Shown: in pieces, positions 10,857 to 21,288 of the stretch
Layout of the letters: each line of letters starts with the position of its first letter
How positions within the stretch are numbered: position 1 is the stretch's first letter
Source of the DNA: Tetraselmis striata
Taxonomy: Eukaryota; Chlorophyta; Chlorodendrophyceae; Chlorodendrales; Chlorodendraceae
Reading direction: 5' to 3'
NCBI GenBank assembly: GCA_006384855.1
Contig: VCJN01000574.1
Location: forward strand, 72,001 to 136,000
DNA length: 64,000 nt
The notes under the pieces: generated by a model
What the model saw: only the letters and a program-made list of their open reading frames with translations
Told to the model about the DNA's origin: nothing
The model's database searches: none
Translations under genes and position numbers: made by a program

Positions 10857-12720
10857 ATGGCTACGCAGGAAGTTGGAGTACGCTATATAAGAGCGGAGCG
10901 CGATGAGAAGTCGTCCAGACGCGGCGCCAGACGTAGTGTTTTTGAAACCAGCAGCTGCGCCTACCTGACGCACACTCGCACACCCGCCACAAAGTACCGT
11001 AGCTGCTCGTCCCTCAGCACTCCCCATCATGGCCACCCACGCCAAGCTAATTCCATGCCCCCCCCCCCCCCCCCCCACGGCAAAGCTTTGAGGCCTGGAG
11101 GCAGGACCATACCACTCAGTGCTCTGTGCAGCACGGGCCGCATCGTTGAGGACGTGCGGCGGGCACGGTTCCGCGGCCGGGCAACCAACAGCCATATCCG
11201 CGTTCACCTAGAGCAACCCCAGGGCGAGGACGTGTTCGGCTACACTCTCGCGGACATACTGCGCTGAGCGAAAGCAGTACGACGAAACCGGGAAGAAGCA
11301 CCTGCTTGAGGCAGGTTTTCAAGTGTCCGATTCGGGTGTCTTCACGCTGTATTTTACCTCGTGCGCGTACGCGACGCGACGCGTGCCCAGATCTAGGACC
11401 CAGCACCTATGCCCCCCCCCCCCCCCCCCCCCCGCGCAGGATGTGACATGGGCACTGGCGTTAAGACCGCCTCCGTCGACGGTCCATCCCAAACTCTCAC
11501 GAGCCGGGGCTGCAGTCCACTTTGGAAGGCACCGTGAGTCGGCGGGTGGCTGACATGACTGCGTAGAGGATTGAGTTTCACATGCGTTGACCGCCCCATG
11601 CCCCGTTTTGTTGCTCTTGCAGCTAAGGACAAGGCGTTTTTTGTCGGTTGTCTTCGACGAATGCTGGCCGCGCGACACTCATACGGGGATCCCTTACCCT
11701 CTGAAGAAGACGCCGAGGTCTCCCATCCCCGCGCCCCCGTACACCGAGCGGATCCGCTACGCTACCTTCAACTTCTGTGCCGGCTACACAGCCGAAGACC
11801 ACTGCTACGCCAAGGAGACCGCCATTGCCGCGTTCCGAGAGTACACCCTCCTCCCTTTTCCTCGCAACCTCACTGCGACCATCCTTGTGGGTTGTATCGA
11901 CGGTGCACCTTGTGCTGTACAAGAAGCATGGGAACGTGAGGAATTACCACGCTCGGTACTACTTCCATGATGACGGCAAGGACGGCCAAGCAGGTAGGAA
12001 GAAGGGACCATTGCCGAGCGAGGACCGACTCGCGAAGGCCATCGACCTTGCAGAGGCATGGCATCAGAGCGAGTTGGAGAGGTACTACCAAACCGGCAGG
12101 TGCCCCCCTTCTAACGTGACGTTCAAGGGCGAGGGAGAGGTCTGCGAGGCGACACCGCACTCGGAAGCCGCAGGTGAGTCGCGTTTGTTTTTGCACTTGT
12201 TTGATTACACAGCCACCGATGTGACAAGCAATCAACACGCATACTGACTTTCGCGGTTGTTGTGCCAGACCCCCGCCCAGTCCCTACGTTTGGCGTAAGC
12301 CGATCGTATCGACTGTTCAGCGCAACAAGGTCGTGTCGCTGCCGCTGGGGGGCATCGCTGCGTCGCGAAAGCTCCACGGCTTGGTGGGCGTGCTGAAGCA
12401 ACATCAAAAGAGGGCGGGCGGCATCATCAAGCATAACACCAACTCGGCCAAGAGCATGGCCGCCACGCAAGCCTTTTCCCGGCGACAACGTCGACGACGA
12501 GGGCAGTAGCCCGGAGCCCCCGGCCAAGAAGGCCAAGCAGCCCACCAAGCCGCCGACTGGAGTGCTGGCATGGGGCCGGGTTGGTGATGGGGCCAGGGCG
12601 GGCGGTGGGGCGTTCGGGTCGCGGGCCGGCCGCACGGCCGCCGTAGTCGCTGCCACCACGACTCACCCGCGAGCAGCAGCCCCGCCGCCGTGGCGGTCCT
12701 GGCCGAAACCGGATGTACAT
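10857..12720 (+). pseudogene. Frameshifted or spliced coding block of unknown family
   Basis: Codon-like segments follow one another on the plus strand but in different frames. They are: a run ending VHLEQPQGEDVFGYTLADIL (to about 11266); ERKQYDETGKKHLLEAGF (about 11270-11330); MGTGVKTASVDG (from about 11449, ending at a perfect GTGAGT donor near 11531); ERIRYATFNFCAGY (about 11751-11792); LVLYKKHGNVRNYHARYYFH (about 11907-11970); VWRKPIVSTVQRNKVV (about 12285-12340); and a tail with PEPPAKKAKQ, nuclear-localisation-like (about 12510-12540). Some junctions could be introns, but others have no splice signal and look like frameshifts. Two C-runs (11058-11076 and 11412-11433) sit inside. I do not recognise the family. 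A decayed mobile-element protein or a badly decayed gene are both possible. Confidence 0.45.
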
Positions 12721-13106
12721 AATTTATTCCGCCCGCCCACTGCTGCGCGCCTCGCCGCCCACTGCCGCGCGCCCGCTCATTGGCACTGCTGCTCGCGCTA
12801 TCGCGGATTAGGCTAGAGCGCAACGAGATTGTCGGGCTTCTAGAGGTAGATCCCGATAGACCACGGCGGATACTGCGTCGCGATGACGAATGGTATGCAC
12901 ATGATGCATTTTATTACGACTATGTCAGGGAATGACCACAGACAAATGTCATTATTATGTAAGATTACATGATAAATACAGGGTATTACATGCAAATTAC
13001 GAAGTGGTGCGGGAGCCTAGTGTGTCGCACGGCGGGGCGTGCGAAGGGAGGGCGGGGGGGGGGGGGGGGGGGGAGATGTAGTCTGTAGCCAGATCCACGC
13101 AGCAAC

Positions 13107-14560
13107 GGCTTGATGGCGTCGAGCATCTGAGTGTCCGAGGACTGCGAATGCCGCATGGGCACGATGTGCGGCGGCGGCGCGATGGCGCCGACTAGCTGCG
13201 TTCCCGGGTTGCAAAAGCGACCGGGGCACATGGCGCAGCGGCGGACCGTTGGCGCCGACCTATTGCGTGTCCATGCCGTAAAAGCCGCCCGGGCGCATGA
13301 TCGATGCGGTGGAGGCAAGATGGGGCCGGCCAACCGCGTGTCCGACCTGCGGAGGCGACCGGGGCATAGTGTGTAGGGACGGCCTAATGGCGCCGACCAG
13401 CTGCGTGCCCGGGCCATGGAAGCGACCAGAGCACAAGGTGAAGTGATGGGTTGTTGGCGCCGACCAGCTGCGTGCGCGCGTTGCTGAAGCGACCGAGGCA
13501 CATGATGCAGTGGCGGCCCGTTGGCACCGACCCGCCGCTGCGTGCGTAGGCCGCGGATGCGGCTGGGGTGGGGCCATGGCGCAGGGGCGGCCTCATGGCG
13601 TCAACCAGCTGCGTCCCCGGGCGCTGCGAAAGCGGCCATGGTACAAGGTGTATCGGCGGCCTCATGGCGCCGACCAACTGCGTGCCCGAGGCTGCGACAG
13701 CAACCGAGGCACAGTGGCGCCCACGAGCTGCGTTCCCGCGCCGCGGAGGCGACCGAGACACACGATGCAGTGGCGGTCCGTTGGCGCCGACCAGCTCGTG
13801 CGCAAGTCGCAGAGGCGACGGGGCACATGGTTCATGGACGGCCTGGCAGCGCCGATTGGGTGCGTGCGCATGCCGCGGAGGCGATCACGGCACATGGTGT
13901 AGTGACGGCCCTTGGCTCCAACCAGCTGCGTGCGCGCGCTGCAGAACCACCGAGACGCAGGGTGCAGTGGCGGCCCGTTGGCGCCGACCAGCTGGGTGCC
14001 CGGGTCGCGGAAGCGACCGGGGCACAGCATGAAACGGCGGTATGATGGCGCCCACCAACTGCGTGCCCGAGGCTGCAACGGCAACCGAGGCATAGCGTGT
14101 AGCGGCGGCCCGTGGGCGCCGATTAGCTGCGTGCCTGGGCCGCAAAGGCGACCGGTACACATATGATGCAGTGGCGACCCGTTTGCACCGACCCGAGTGC
14201 GCATGCCGCGGAAGCGACCGGGGCACATTGTGCAGTGACGGCCTGCTGGCGCCGACCAACTGCGTGCGCATGCCGCGGAGGCAGCCGGGGCGCATGGTGC
14301 AGGGACGGCCTGACAGCGCCGAGCAATTCCGTGCCCGGACCGCGGAAGAGACCGAGGCATATGGTGCAGCCACGGCTAGTTGGTGCCGACTAGCTGCGTG
14401 TGCATGTCGCGGAAGCGACCGGGGCACATGGTGCTGTGGCGGCCTGGTGGTGCCGGCCAACTGCGTGTCCGGGGCCGCGAAGGCCATCGAAGTACGATGT
14501 ACAGCGGCGGCCCGTTGGCGCTGGCCAACTGTGCTTATGGAGCTGCGAGGGGCAGCCCGA
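13107..14560. repeat. 67-bp GC-rich minisatellite, about 21 copies
   Basis: The unit has GCGCCGACCAGCTGCGTGC followed by a GCGGAAGCGACCGGGGCACA-like half and a TGCAGTGGCGGCC link. The GCGCCGAC landmark falls at 13185, 13252, 13390, 13457 and 13524, giving a 67-bp spacing with occasional 69-74 bp units. Because 67 is not a multiple of three and the unit lacks stops in most registers, long open frames arise on both strands (174 codons at 13521-14045 +, 294 codons at 13885-14769 -). They are best seen as by-products of the repeat. A G20 run (13054-13073) adjoins the left end. Confidence 0.92.
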
Positions 14561-14830
14561 TTGTGGCGCAGAGAAGCGCGTTGAAGCCGCAGGTCACACC
14601 GGCTCAAGAATCGTTCCTGCCCGGAAATGGCGGTCTTCTTCACCGGCGAGCCGAAGGCCGGCGGCATTGGGGGGCTCTTGTGTCGCGGGGCGTGAAGAGC
14701 GTTCCTCCCGAATAAGTCGAACGGTTGCCCGTGTAGGACACTGGTTGTCGGCGCAAAGAGCCGGCTCACGGGGCCCTCTGGACGAACGTCGACCGCCTCC
14801 CGGCCAGCGAGTCATGTCCTCGAGCTGAGT

Positions 14831-15172
14831 GTGGGGCATAACTTCCGGTTGGTTTGTAAAACCAAAGACCTTGCATGTCACGAAGACAAGATCTATGTCG
14901 CGGTGCGACTCCGTGGTGGGTGCGCCGCGACAAAGACAGGTGGGGGCAGACAAGCCCTCTGGTGCTTTAAGCACACGACGAAGCAGCATCATGGAGCAGC
15001 GCTACTCGGGATGGCTGCGTCGGGAACCGCACGCGGAGGTGCCGTACGGGAGTACTATGTCGATGCAGCTCCTCGAAGCGCTGCGGGGTCGATGGAGTCC
15101 CTCGGCCGGTACGGCACACTAGCACCTGACACATTAGCACTGACCGTATTTGTGCCGTACCGCGCCTGCTAA
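14831..15172 (+). CDS. Unrecognised open frame or exon
   Basis: The frame is open from upstream of 14831 to a stop at 15170-15172 and has GC-rich codon usage like the supported exons. It includes VCKTKDLACHEDKIYVAV and ends LALTVFVPYRAC. There is no in-frame ATG close to the start, so if real it would be a 3' exon or part of a broken gene. No family recognised. It lies just right of the minisatellite and before a long lower-GC spacer. Confidence 0.3.
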   Translation: MGHNFRLVCKTKDLACHEDKIYVAVRLRGGCAATKTGGGRQALWCFKHTTKQHHGAALLGMAASGTARGGAVREYYVDAAPRSAAGSMESLGRYGTLAPDTLALTVFVPYRAC

Positions 15173-16675
15173 GAAGACGACGAGGGAAAGAAAACCCCAA
15201 CTACTCGTAGTAAATATAACGGTACGGGTGCCCGCGCAGTTATAAGAACCGTTTCTATAAGAAACAGACCTGCCCTCTTGGGTTCGAATTTAGGCGTACC
15301 ATTATGGGATTTATGAAGAAATTTAGCGTAATTTGCCGGCAGCCCAATTCTGGGAATTAAAATTTTGGTTCTTTTATAAATGCGCGGGCACCCGTAGTCT
15401 TCCGCGGCTGATTAACACTAGACTGAGTTGTATTATGGATAGGCCGGATTACGGTTAGGTACGGGTACTAAGGATTAGACGCGGTATTTCGACTAGATTA
15501 TGCATCCGCTGCCGTGCTACCGCAGCACCGCGGCGGCAGATGGTGATGAACACTGCGAGTTCTGAACTTGATGTAGTCGCCATATAAGGATATAGTCGAC
15601 ATATAAGGATTATATCCTTATGTAGCGACAACATATCCTAGCGACTATTCCTCACGTACTGCACACTGGTATGACGGCATGGCGGTGGCCATAGCGACTA
15701 TTCATTCTCACGCACTACTGGTGCCAATATACCGCAACACAACGGCATGGTGATCACTCACAGTCCTGCTGAAATAGATGTTGATGATATAATAGTTCAG
15801 CACTATCAATTGCAATAATCAATAATACAAGTTATTTGTGTCATGATACTGTTATTGATTTGATATATGGGCACGGTAACTGCTGTATGTTAAATGATAT
15901 AGCGAGGAATTTTAGTGACATATATGTTTTATATGTATGCGCTTCTTTGCAAATCCTTGGGGCGAGCAAGTTGCACAGTTGTTGGTGTGGTTCTGTTTGG
16001 GTAGTCGCTGCAACTTCGTTTGTACACGCTGGGGCGGAGTCCCGCAACAATCGGATTCCCAGACTGTGAACACAATGATCTCAAAACAGGTTCTTGTAGA
16101 GCAACAAGATCCTGGCAATGAATGCGCGTGCGCCGCGCAGCATACTGTATGTCCTGATATAATATGCTCATGCAGCACTAGTATACAAGTAGTACTTGCA
16201 TGTCTCGCTATTCAATCAACCAGGGAGCAGCAGCAGCATAGCATATACTTAATAGGCATGCCCTGCGTCCAGAATGTATATATGATTCGTCATCAATCAG
16301 AATACCTGCTAGCAGCTATTCAATGTAATTCCAGACCATACGTCACAAGTTAGAACAGTTAGAATGCATGTTTTTTTTTTCGTGGGAATGCATGTATTCA
16401 AAGCGCTTCTGTGTACTTGCTACCCTGTTGGACCAAATGTCTACAGGCAGTTAAATGTGCGCAACAGAGGAAGACTCTGACTTAAATGATGAAAGGTGAC
16501 AAATGTCTGCTAATGCAATCAACCCTCCAGCGTGTGCCCCCACCCTTCATTCCACTTTTCATGCAGACTTGTCGCGCATTGTGGCTTGACGCACAGAGTA
16601 TTGGCAACTTACTTCTCCCTGGACTTGATGTCAGGGCAGGTTGATGCCGTGCTGTCTACTCATCACAGCAGCAAA
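15173..16675. other. AT-richer spacer downstream of the lectin-like gene
   Basis: No gene seen. Two copies of the word TAGCGACTATT occur at 15639-15649 and 15692-15702, next to inverted TATATCCTTA/TAAGGATATA words at about 15590-15625. A T10 run lies at about 16370-16380. The 3' untranslated region of the lectin-like gene should extend leftwards from 16676. Confidence 0.5.
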
Positions 16676-19338
16676 TCACAGCCCCGGGTACGGGTAATTG
16701 GACTCGGGCCACCAGCGATGGTGCTCGTTGGCCCACATCTCTTCTGCACCTTCCCCCAGGCATCCAGTCTTTTTCTCAATCCTGCAATCAACGGCATCAC
16801 ACCCAGTCCAGGTCAAATGGCCAGAACATGTTTTAACGCAGTGTGTGGCTGGGCTGCGGCGCTACAAGTGGAATGGATGTGTGTGACCTGCGTACCTGCT
16901 GGCCGAGTCATGTGACGCCTCGACAGTGCGAGGAATGGTGTTGACACACAGGATGGAGGCATCTTGATTGCGGAATCGAGCGTCATAGCCAGGAGAGGTG
17001 AGCCCATCCAGCTCACCAGTGTAGAACCTGTGCGCCGACATGGAGAGTGAGACTGAAGCTCACCTTTGCGCATGCTGTGATTGATGTCTTGTCGCAGCAG
17101 CCATGTCATTGCAATAGGTGTGCTTCATGATTAGTGGCAGGAAACGTGTGCGCATAGCCATGTGTACCTCTGGTATGTTGCTGTCCAAGGGTCATCCACA
17201 GCCATTGTGACATACCGGTGCCATGGCTGGAAAGGGTTGCTGCGGGACTCAACACGCCAGTTGGGACCGGGCAGAAAGCGAAACCTCCGCACCCATACGG
17301 CCCTGTCCCTGTTTCTTGATAGCCGTGCTGCCTCCGCAGCGACAGCCTGCATGCCCGGATCCTCCCCGACGAACGCGACACGGGCACCCCCGCAGAGACC
17401 ACACCTTGCTTCTAAGCTCATATAGTCTTTCGCTGCTTCTCCAACTGGGGTTGGCCCAACACTCTGTCGCTGCACAATTGTCTGAACACGTGTTGGCAAC
17501 ACTGTTAGTATGAAGCACGAGCCAGCGAGGGGCAGCTATCTGATCTGACTACAAGTGAATTTGCTGTTGAATTGTCATCCATTCAGAGCAACGCATCATG
17601 GACATCTAGCACGGAGGGAGGGGGGCGCGCACATAGCACATTCCTTGACAGATGAACCAGCCCGCTGGGCACGGGGGTGTTGGGCGTTCCTTGCCGTCAT
17701 TCAGAAAGTCGATTTTTTGCATGTTGTTGATGCACTCTTCGACCCATGTCGAGGGCAAGGCGCGGGGAGGCACCACAAAGCGGCAGTTGGGGTACATCTT
17801 GTTTCCGGGAAAGCTGGCCTCAAATGATCGATTCCCAACGATGACATCGGCATATGGCGACACTGTCACGTCGTAAGGCATGGTACTCTCGCCGGATCTG
17901 GGTGTCCATTGCCTGCACATCTCACCCGGCGTGAATTCACGTATGCACACCCCTTCGGGCTCGCTCTCACACGAGTACTGGCTGGGGCTCTCTTCTGCAG
18001 CCTCGACGTCATCCACCTGTCCACGGGCGTCCTCTTCCGCTGGAGACGCGGGCTTAGGTAGCCTCGGCCTCGCAGGGTTAGTTCCTGACGCGGAGCTGAT
18101 GTCTGGCGACTTTTGGTCGATGAATACCTCCTCCTCGCCGCACTGCCTATCGCGCCGTTTTACCGGCTCTCCGAGAAGTACCGCGCACGCCGGGAACAGG
18201 CGCGTGCACACCTCGCACGTGGGTTCCCAGAAAGCACTTGCCCTGCGGCAGGATGCATAGCTGAGAGGCGGCGGACAGTCCAGTACGGAGCAGTAATCGA
18301 CGGAGCCGCAGCGGCGTCCGGCCAGGCACTGCGCGCTCGTGACGACGTTCCTGTCGTCGGAACGGCACACCGAGGCGCATATATCACCGCGCGGCCCTCT
18401 GTCCTCCCGGACGAACACATTGTCGTATGCTCCCGCCAAAACGGCTTCCTCCCATTTCCAGAAATCCCTGAGCTCACGAACGATTGGGGCAAAGGGGTGG
18501 GGGGGGGGGGGGGGGGGGTAGGTACTTAGCACGAGTGAACAAGTGCAATATGAGAGCGACTACCAGCACATGCGGCGGAGCTGCGTCGGCGACACTTTCC
18601 AAAACGTCAAAACTCCCGACGTGGGACTGTCACCGTTTTCGCGGTGTTAGGGCAATCCTTAGTCGCTATGCAGCAGTTATAAATGCACAAGTATGAGATA
18701 GTGAAGCAGACGCCTTCGTGTCCTGGCAACGGTGCGAGCTCGTAACTGCAAAGCAAAGAGTAGTTCCTCAAAATTGCATAATCCGTAATCAATATGTTAT
18801 CTGTGTAATATGATTCAACAAATTGAGGGATGAATAGGTTGTACTCCTACACCCTGTGTATAAATTAATAATGGGTAGGTCAGCAGTAGCAGAGGGAGAC
18901 GCTAACGAAGAAAGCATTCATGCTCGCGAGTTCATGATCTGTGCGCACGACATCCAGACTACCCGCCCCGCCGGGACAGCGCGCAGGTAGCTACCCGTAC
19001 TCTGTAAGGATTTCAGGTACCATGTTGTCGTCACGGGCATCGATACATCGATACCAATACCGGCCGCACCTGTTAGCCACGGTCCGACAGTTTCCTGGCT
19101 GGCACGGCCTGGGGCAGGCCGACAGTTCCTGCGCCGTGGCGTTGCAAAACTGCGTGCCGCGACCTGCACAAGGCCATTTCTCAGGGCCTGCTTCTGCACC
19201 GCGTGCGCTGTTGTCAAAACCCCTCAGCCGCCTCCCACTACTCTCCCGTGCACAGGCTGGCCAGCACAGGAGCACGACGGCGGCTGTCGCCGCAAAAAAG
19301 AGTTTGTCGCGGCTTGTCGCGCGGCTCTTTGCCCCCAT
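16676..19338 (-). CDS. Secreted, Cys-rich C-type-lectin-like domain protein, 5 exons, 565 aa
   Basis: Exons are 19338-19021, 18472-17633, 17469-17168, 17027-16896 and 16781-16676 (TGA). All junctions have GT donors and AG acceptors and compatible phases, giving 566 codons including stop. The ATG at 19338 opens a signal peptide: a basic start, then FFAATAAVVLLCWPACA. Residues ~50-106 are Cys-rich. Exon 2 adds a second Cys-rich block with a CSVLDCPPPLSYASC motif, then an acidic, Ser-rich linker. From its end, CPAGWFICQGMCY plus exon 3 (YMSLEARCGLCGGARVAFVG ... VWVRRFRFLPGPNW) match the opening of a C-type lectin fold, and exon 4 supplies a late ILCVN cysteine. Carbohydrate-binding EPN/QPD and WND motifs are not evident, so sugar binding is unproven. 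There is no transmembrane segment after the signal peptide, so the protein is probably secreted or wall-associated. Intron 1 carries a C20 tract upstream of its acceptor. Confidence 0.72.
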
Positions 19339-19964
19339 AATTGCTCGATCACAAGGCGTGTCTGATTTCGAGATGCGCTTGCTCGGTGAAAAATAGGGAG
19401 CTGTGTTATCCCGGGTGGGCGACTGGTCCGCTACGTCTCACACCAGCGCGTCCGTCCACGCCAACGCCATATATATGCGGGCGGAAAGCAGCCGAGAAGC
19501 GGCCTATCTACACTCGCTATGTCAAGTGCCATACGGTGGCTTGCGCTAGCAGTCGTTTTACAGTTGCCGCGTGCGTCACCGCGTCATATTATTCCCGCTG
19601 TGGCGCTCATATGCCCGACAACTGTGCTTCAACGCCTCATATGACCACCATGATGAGGGCAACCGACCGAAATACCCTCGGCTATAAACTGGTTTGGGAA
19701 TTCGAGGATGACGCGTTAACAAACTGACAGGACTTTAATTGCATCGTATGTAACGACTTTTTAACGGCGCCTACTAAACTTTTAAAAAATATTCATCCGC
19801 CGGCATCATCATGACCAGCAAGTAATGATTTTTAATTACATAAGGGCTTTCACATAGCAAATAATGATATCGGCGCTAACGGTACCGGTACCCGGAATTG
19901 CGACCAACGCGCGCCCGGCCCGGCCCGTTCGTCCGCGTACAGGTACAGGTAGCAGGGGAATGGG
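19339..19964. other. Upstream region of the lectin-like gene, no gene seen
   Basis: The region should hold the promoter of the minus-strand lectin-like gene, but no clear TATA or CCAAT arrangement is visible. Its right end is rich in GGTACC-type words just before the truncated 5' end of LINE copy A. Confidence 0.4.
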
Positions 19965-21166
19965 GCTCGCAAAAGGGGCTGACGGCATTTCTAGACCAGG
20001 CCAACAACTCTCGGCTTCGAAATGAGGTGTGCGCTCTCCCTGTCACATGTAGGGAACGGATATTGTTCAACCAGCTCGACGCGGCGTCAGGCATGTGGAC
20101 AATGGCTATCCCCACCGCGCGGACGGTCATGACTCCGCATGAGCTGCGGGGGGTCGGTGTCGGGTACTTCTTTTTGCCTAGCCCGTGCTTGTCCCCGGTG
20201 GTTGGGAGCCAGATCATTCTGCCCTCGATAGAGCACAACCCCGTCACTGTTGACCTATACGGCGACGCGCTCATGAACCTCCCGGCATCTATCTGGAGAC
20301 GCCCACTGGAGTGTACAGCACGACGCTATCGCAGATGCCTGCCGCGATCACTGTGTTCACGACCTAGGTATCGCTGTACGCCGGGAGATGTATGACTTGT
20401 TCCAGCACGCAGTGCCTCTCGGCAACACCGTACCCAGGGATATGAACTCAAGGACCTAGGGCCGGACGCAGAGCTCTCCCTTCTGGCGTTCAACGTCGTG
20501 ACCGGGAGCTATGATCCCCGAAGCTTGAAGTCCTCGCTGCTGGAGTTCAAGACTATGCGGTACGGGATCAAGTACGCTGCAGTGTCCCGGGCCACGGTTG
20601 TGGATCGGTTTGAGTGCTCCTTGTTGGGCGACATACAACGGGGGTTGGCAGCGCGGGATGCGGCGCGTGGCACAACACGGAGCCCGGACAGAAGGGTCCT
20701 CTTCGAGACATCCTGGATATGTCGGAGTATGGTCACATACACGGGCATGGTCATCGGCACAGTGGGTGAGGTGAGCAAGGGGGTGCGCCGCACGGTGCGC
20801 GCTTCGATCCGCGTGTACTTACAGTGTGGCACAGTGCGCGGTGTCGCATGCTTATTGGCGGCGGATTGGGGTGCCCTCTCATCGCGGGGCACTCGGTGCA
20901 CCACCCGGGCTCACCAGGTGGCCTTACTCGCAAGAGATTTCCTCGGGGTCCTGAGCCTGGTGGCCGCTCGAGAGCGCGCTCGCTGCCTCATCAGACGGCG
21001 CGGATTCGTCTGCCATCCCGTTGCCGAAGCTGCACAGCACGTCCGAGGATCACCCACACACACGTGCACGCGTGGCCCGGACTCTCTACCGTGTGTTCAT
21101 CACTCATCCATCCCGCCTCATGCGGGATGCGGGCCGCTTTCAGGCGGCTTGCTGTGTTGATTTTCT
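19965..21166 (+). mobile_element. 5'-truncated LINE, copy A
   Basis: This is the C-terminal part of a LINE reverse-transcriptase polyprotein, matched to copies B and C. The frame opens with LTAFLDQANNSRLRNEVCAL and runs through ILFNQLDAASGMWTMAIPT and PCLSPVVGSQIILPS. A small ATCT insertion near 20287, relative to copies B and C, breaks the frame. The second half (FNVVTGSYDPRSLKSSLLEF ... TVGEVSKGVRRTVRASI) continues in other frames. The left end is abrupt, as expected from aborted reverse transcription. The right end has two tandem hairpins (21109-21129 and 21133-21148) followed by TTGATTTTCT, shared with B and C. Not functional. Confidence 0.8.
21109..21148 (+). other. Tandem hairpins at the 3' end of LINE copy A
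   Basis: Stem 1 is CATCCCGC/GCGGGATG with a 5-nt loop (21109-21129). Stem 2 is GCCGC/GCGGC with a 6-nt loop (21133-21148). The same pair is at 21305-21344 (minus-strand copy B) and 30624-30663 (copy C). The loops vary while the stems are kept, which fits an RNA structure recognised by the element's own reverse transcriptase at the 3' end of its transcript. Confidence 0.7.
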
Positions 21167-21288
21167 ATTACTACTTTTTGTAGCAAGGGAATGGTCCGTG
21201 TCCGGCCCCGCGGCCCGGCGCTATTAGCGACCTTATTCTGATTGAGGTAGTAACAAATCCACCTACTGCTGAAAGTAGTACTAACCAA

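Noticed and set aside
13107-14560. CRISPR array
   Set aside because: Units are contiguous 67-bp tandem copies with no unique spacers, and the surrounding genes are eukaryotic.
13885-14769. 294-codon minus-strand open frame
   Set aside because: Mostly minisatellite. The repeat is stop-poor in all frames, so open length is not evidence of a gene.
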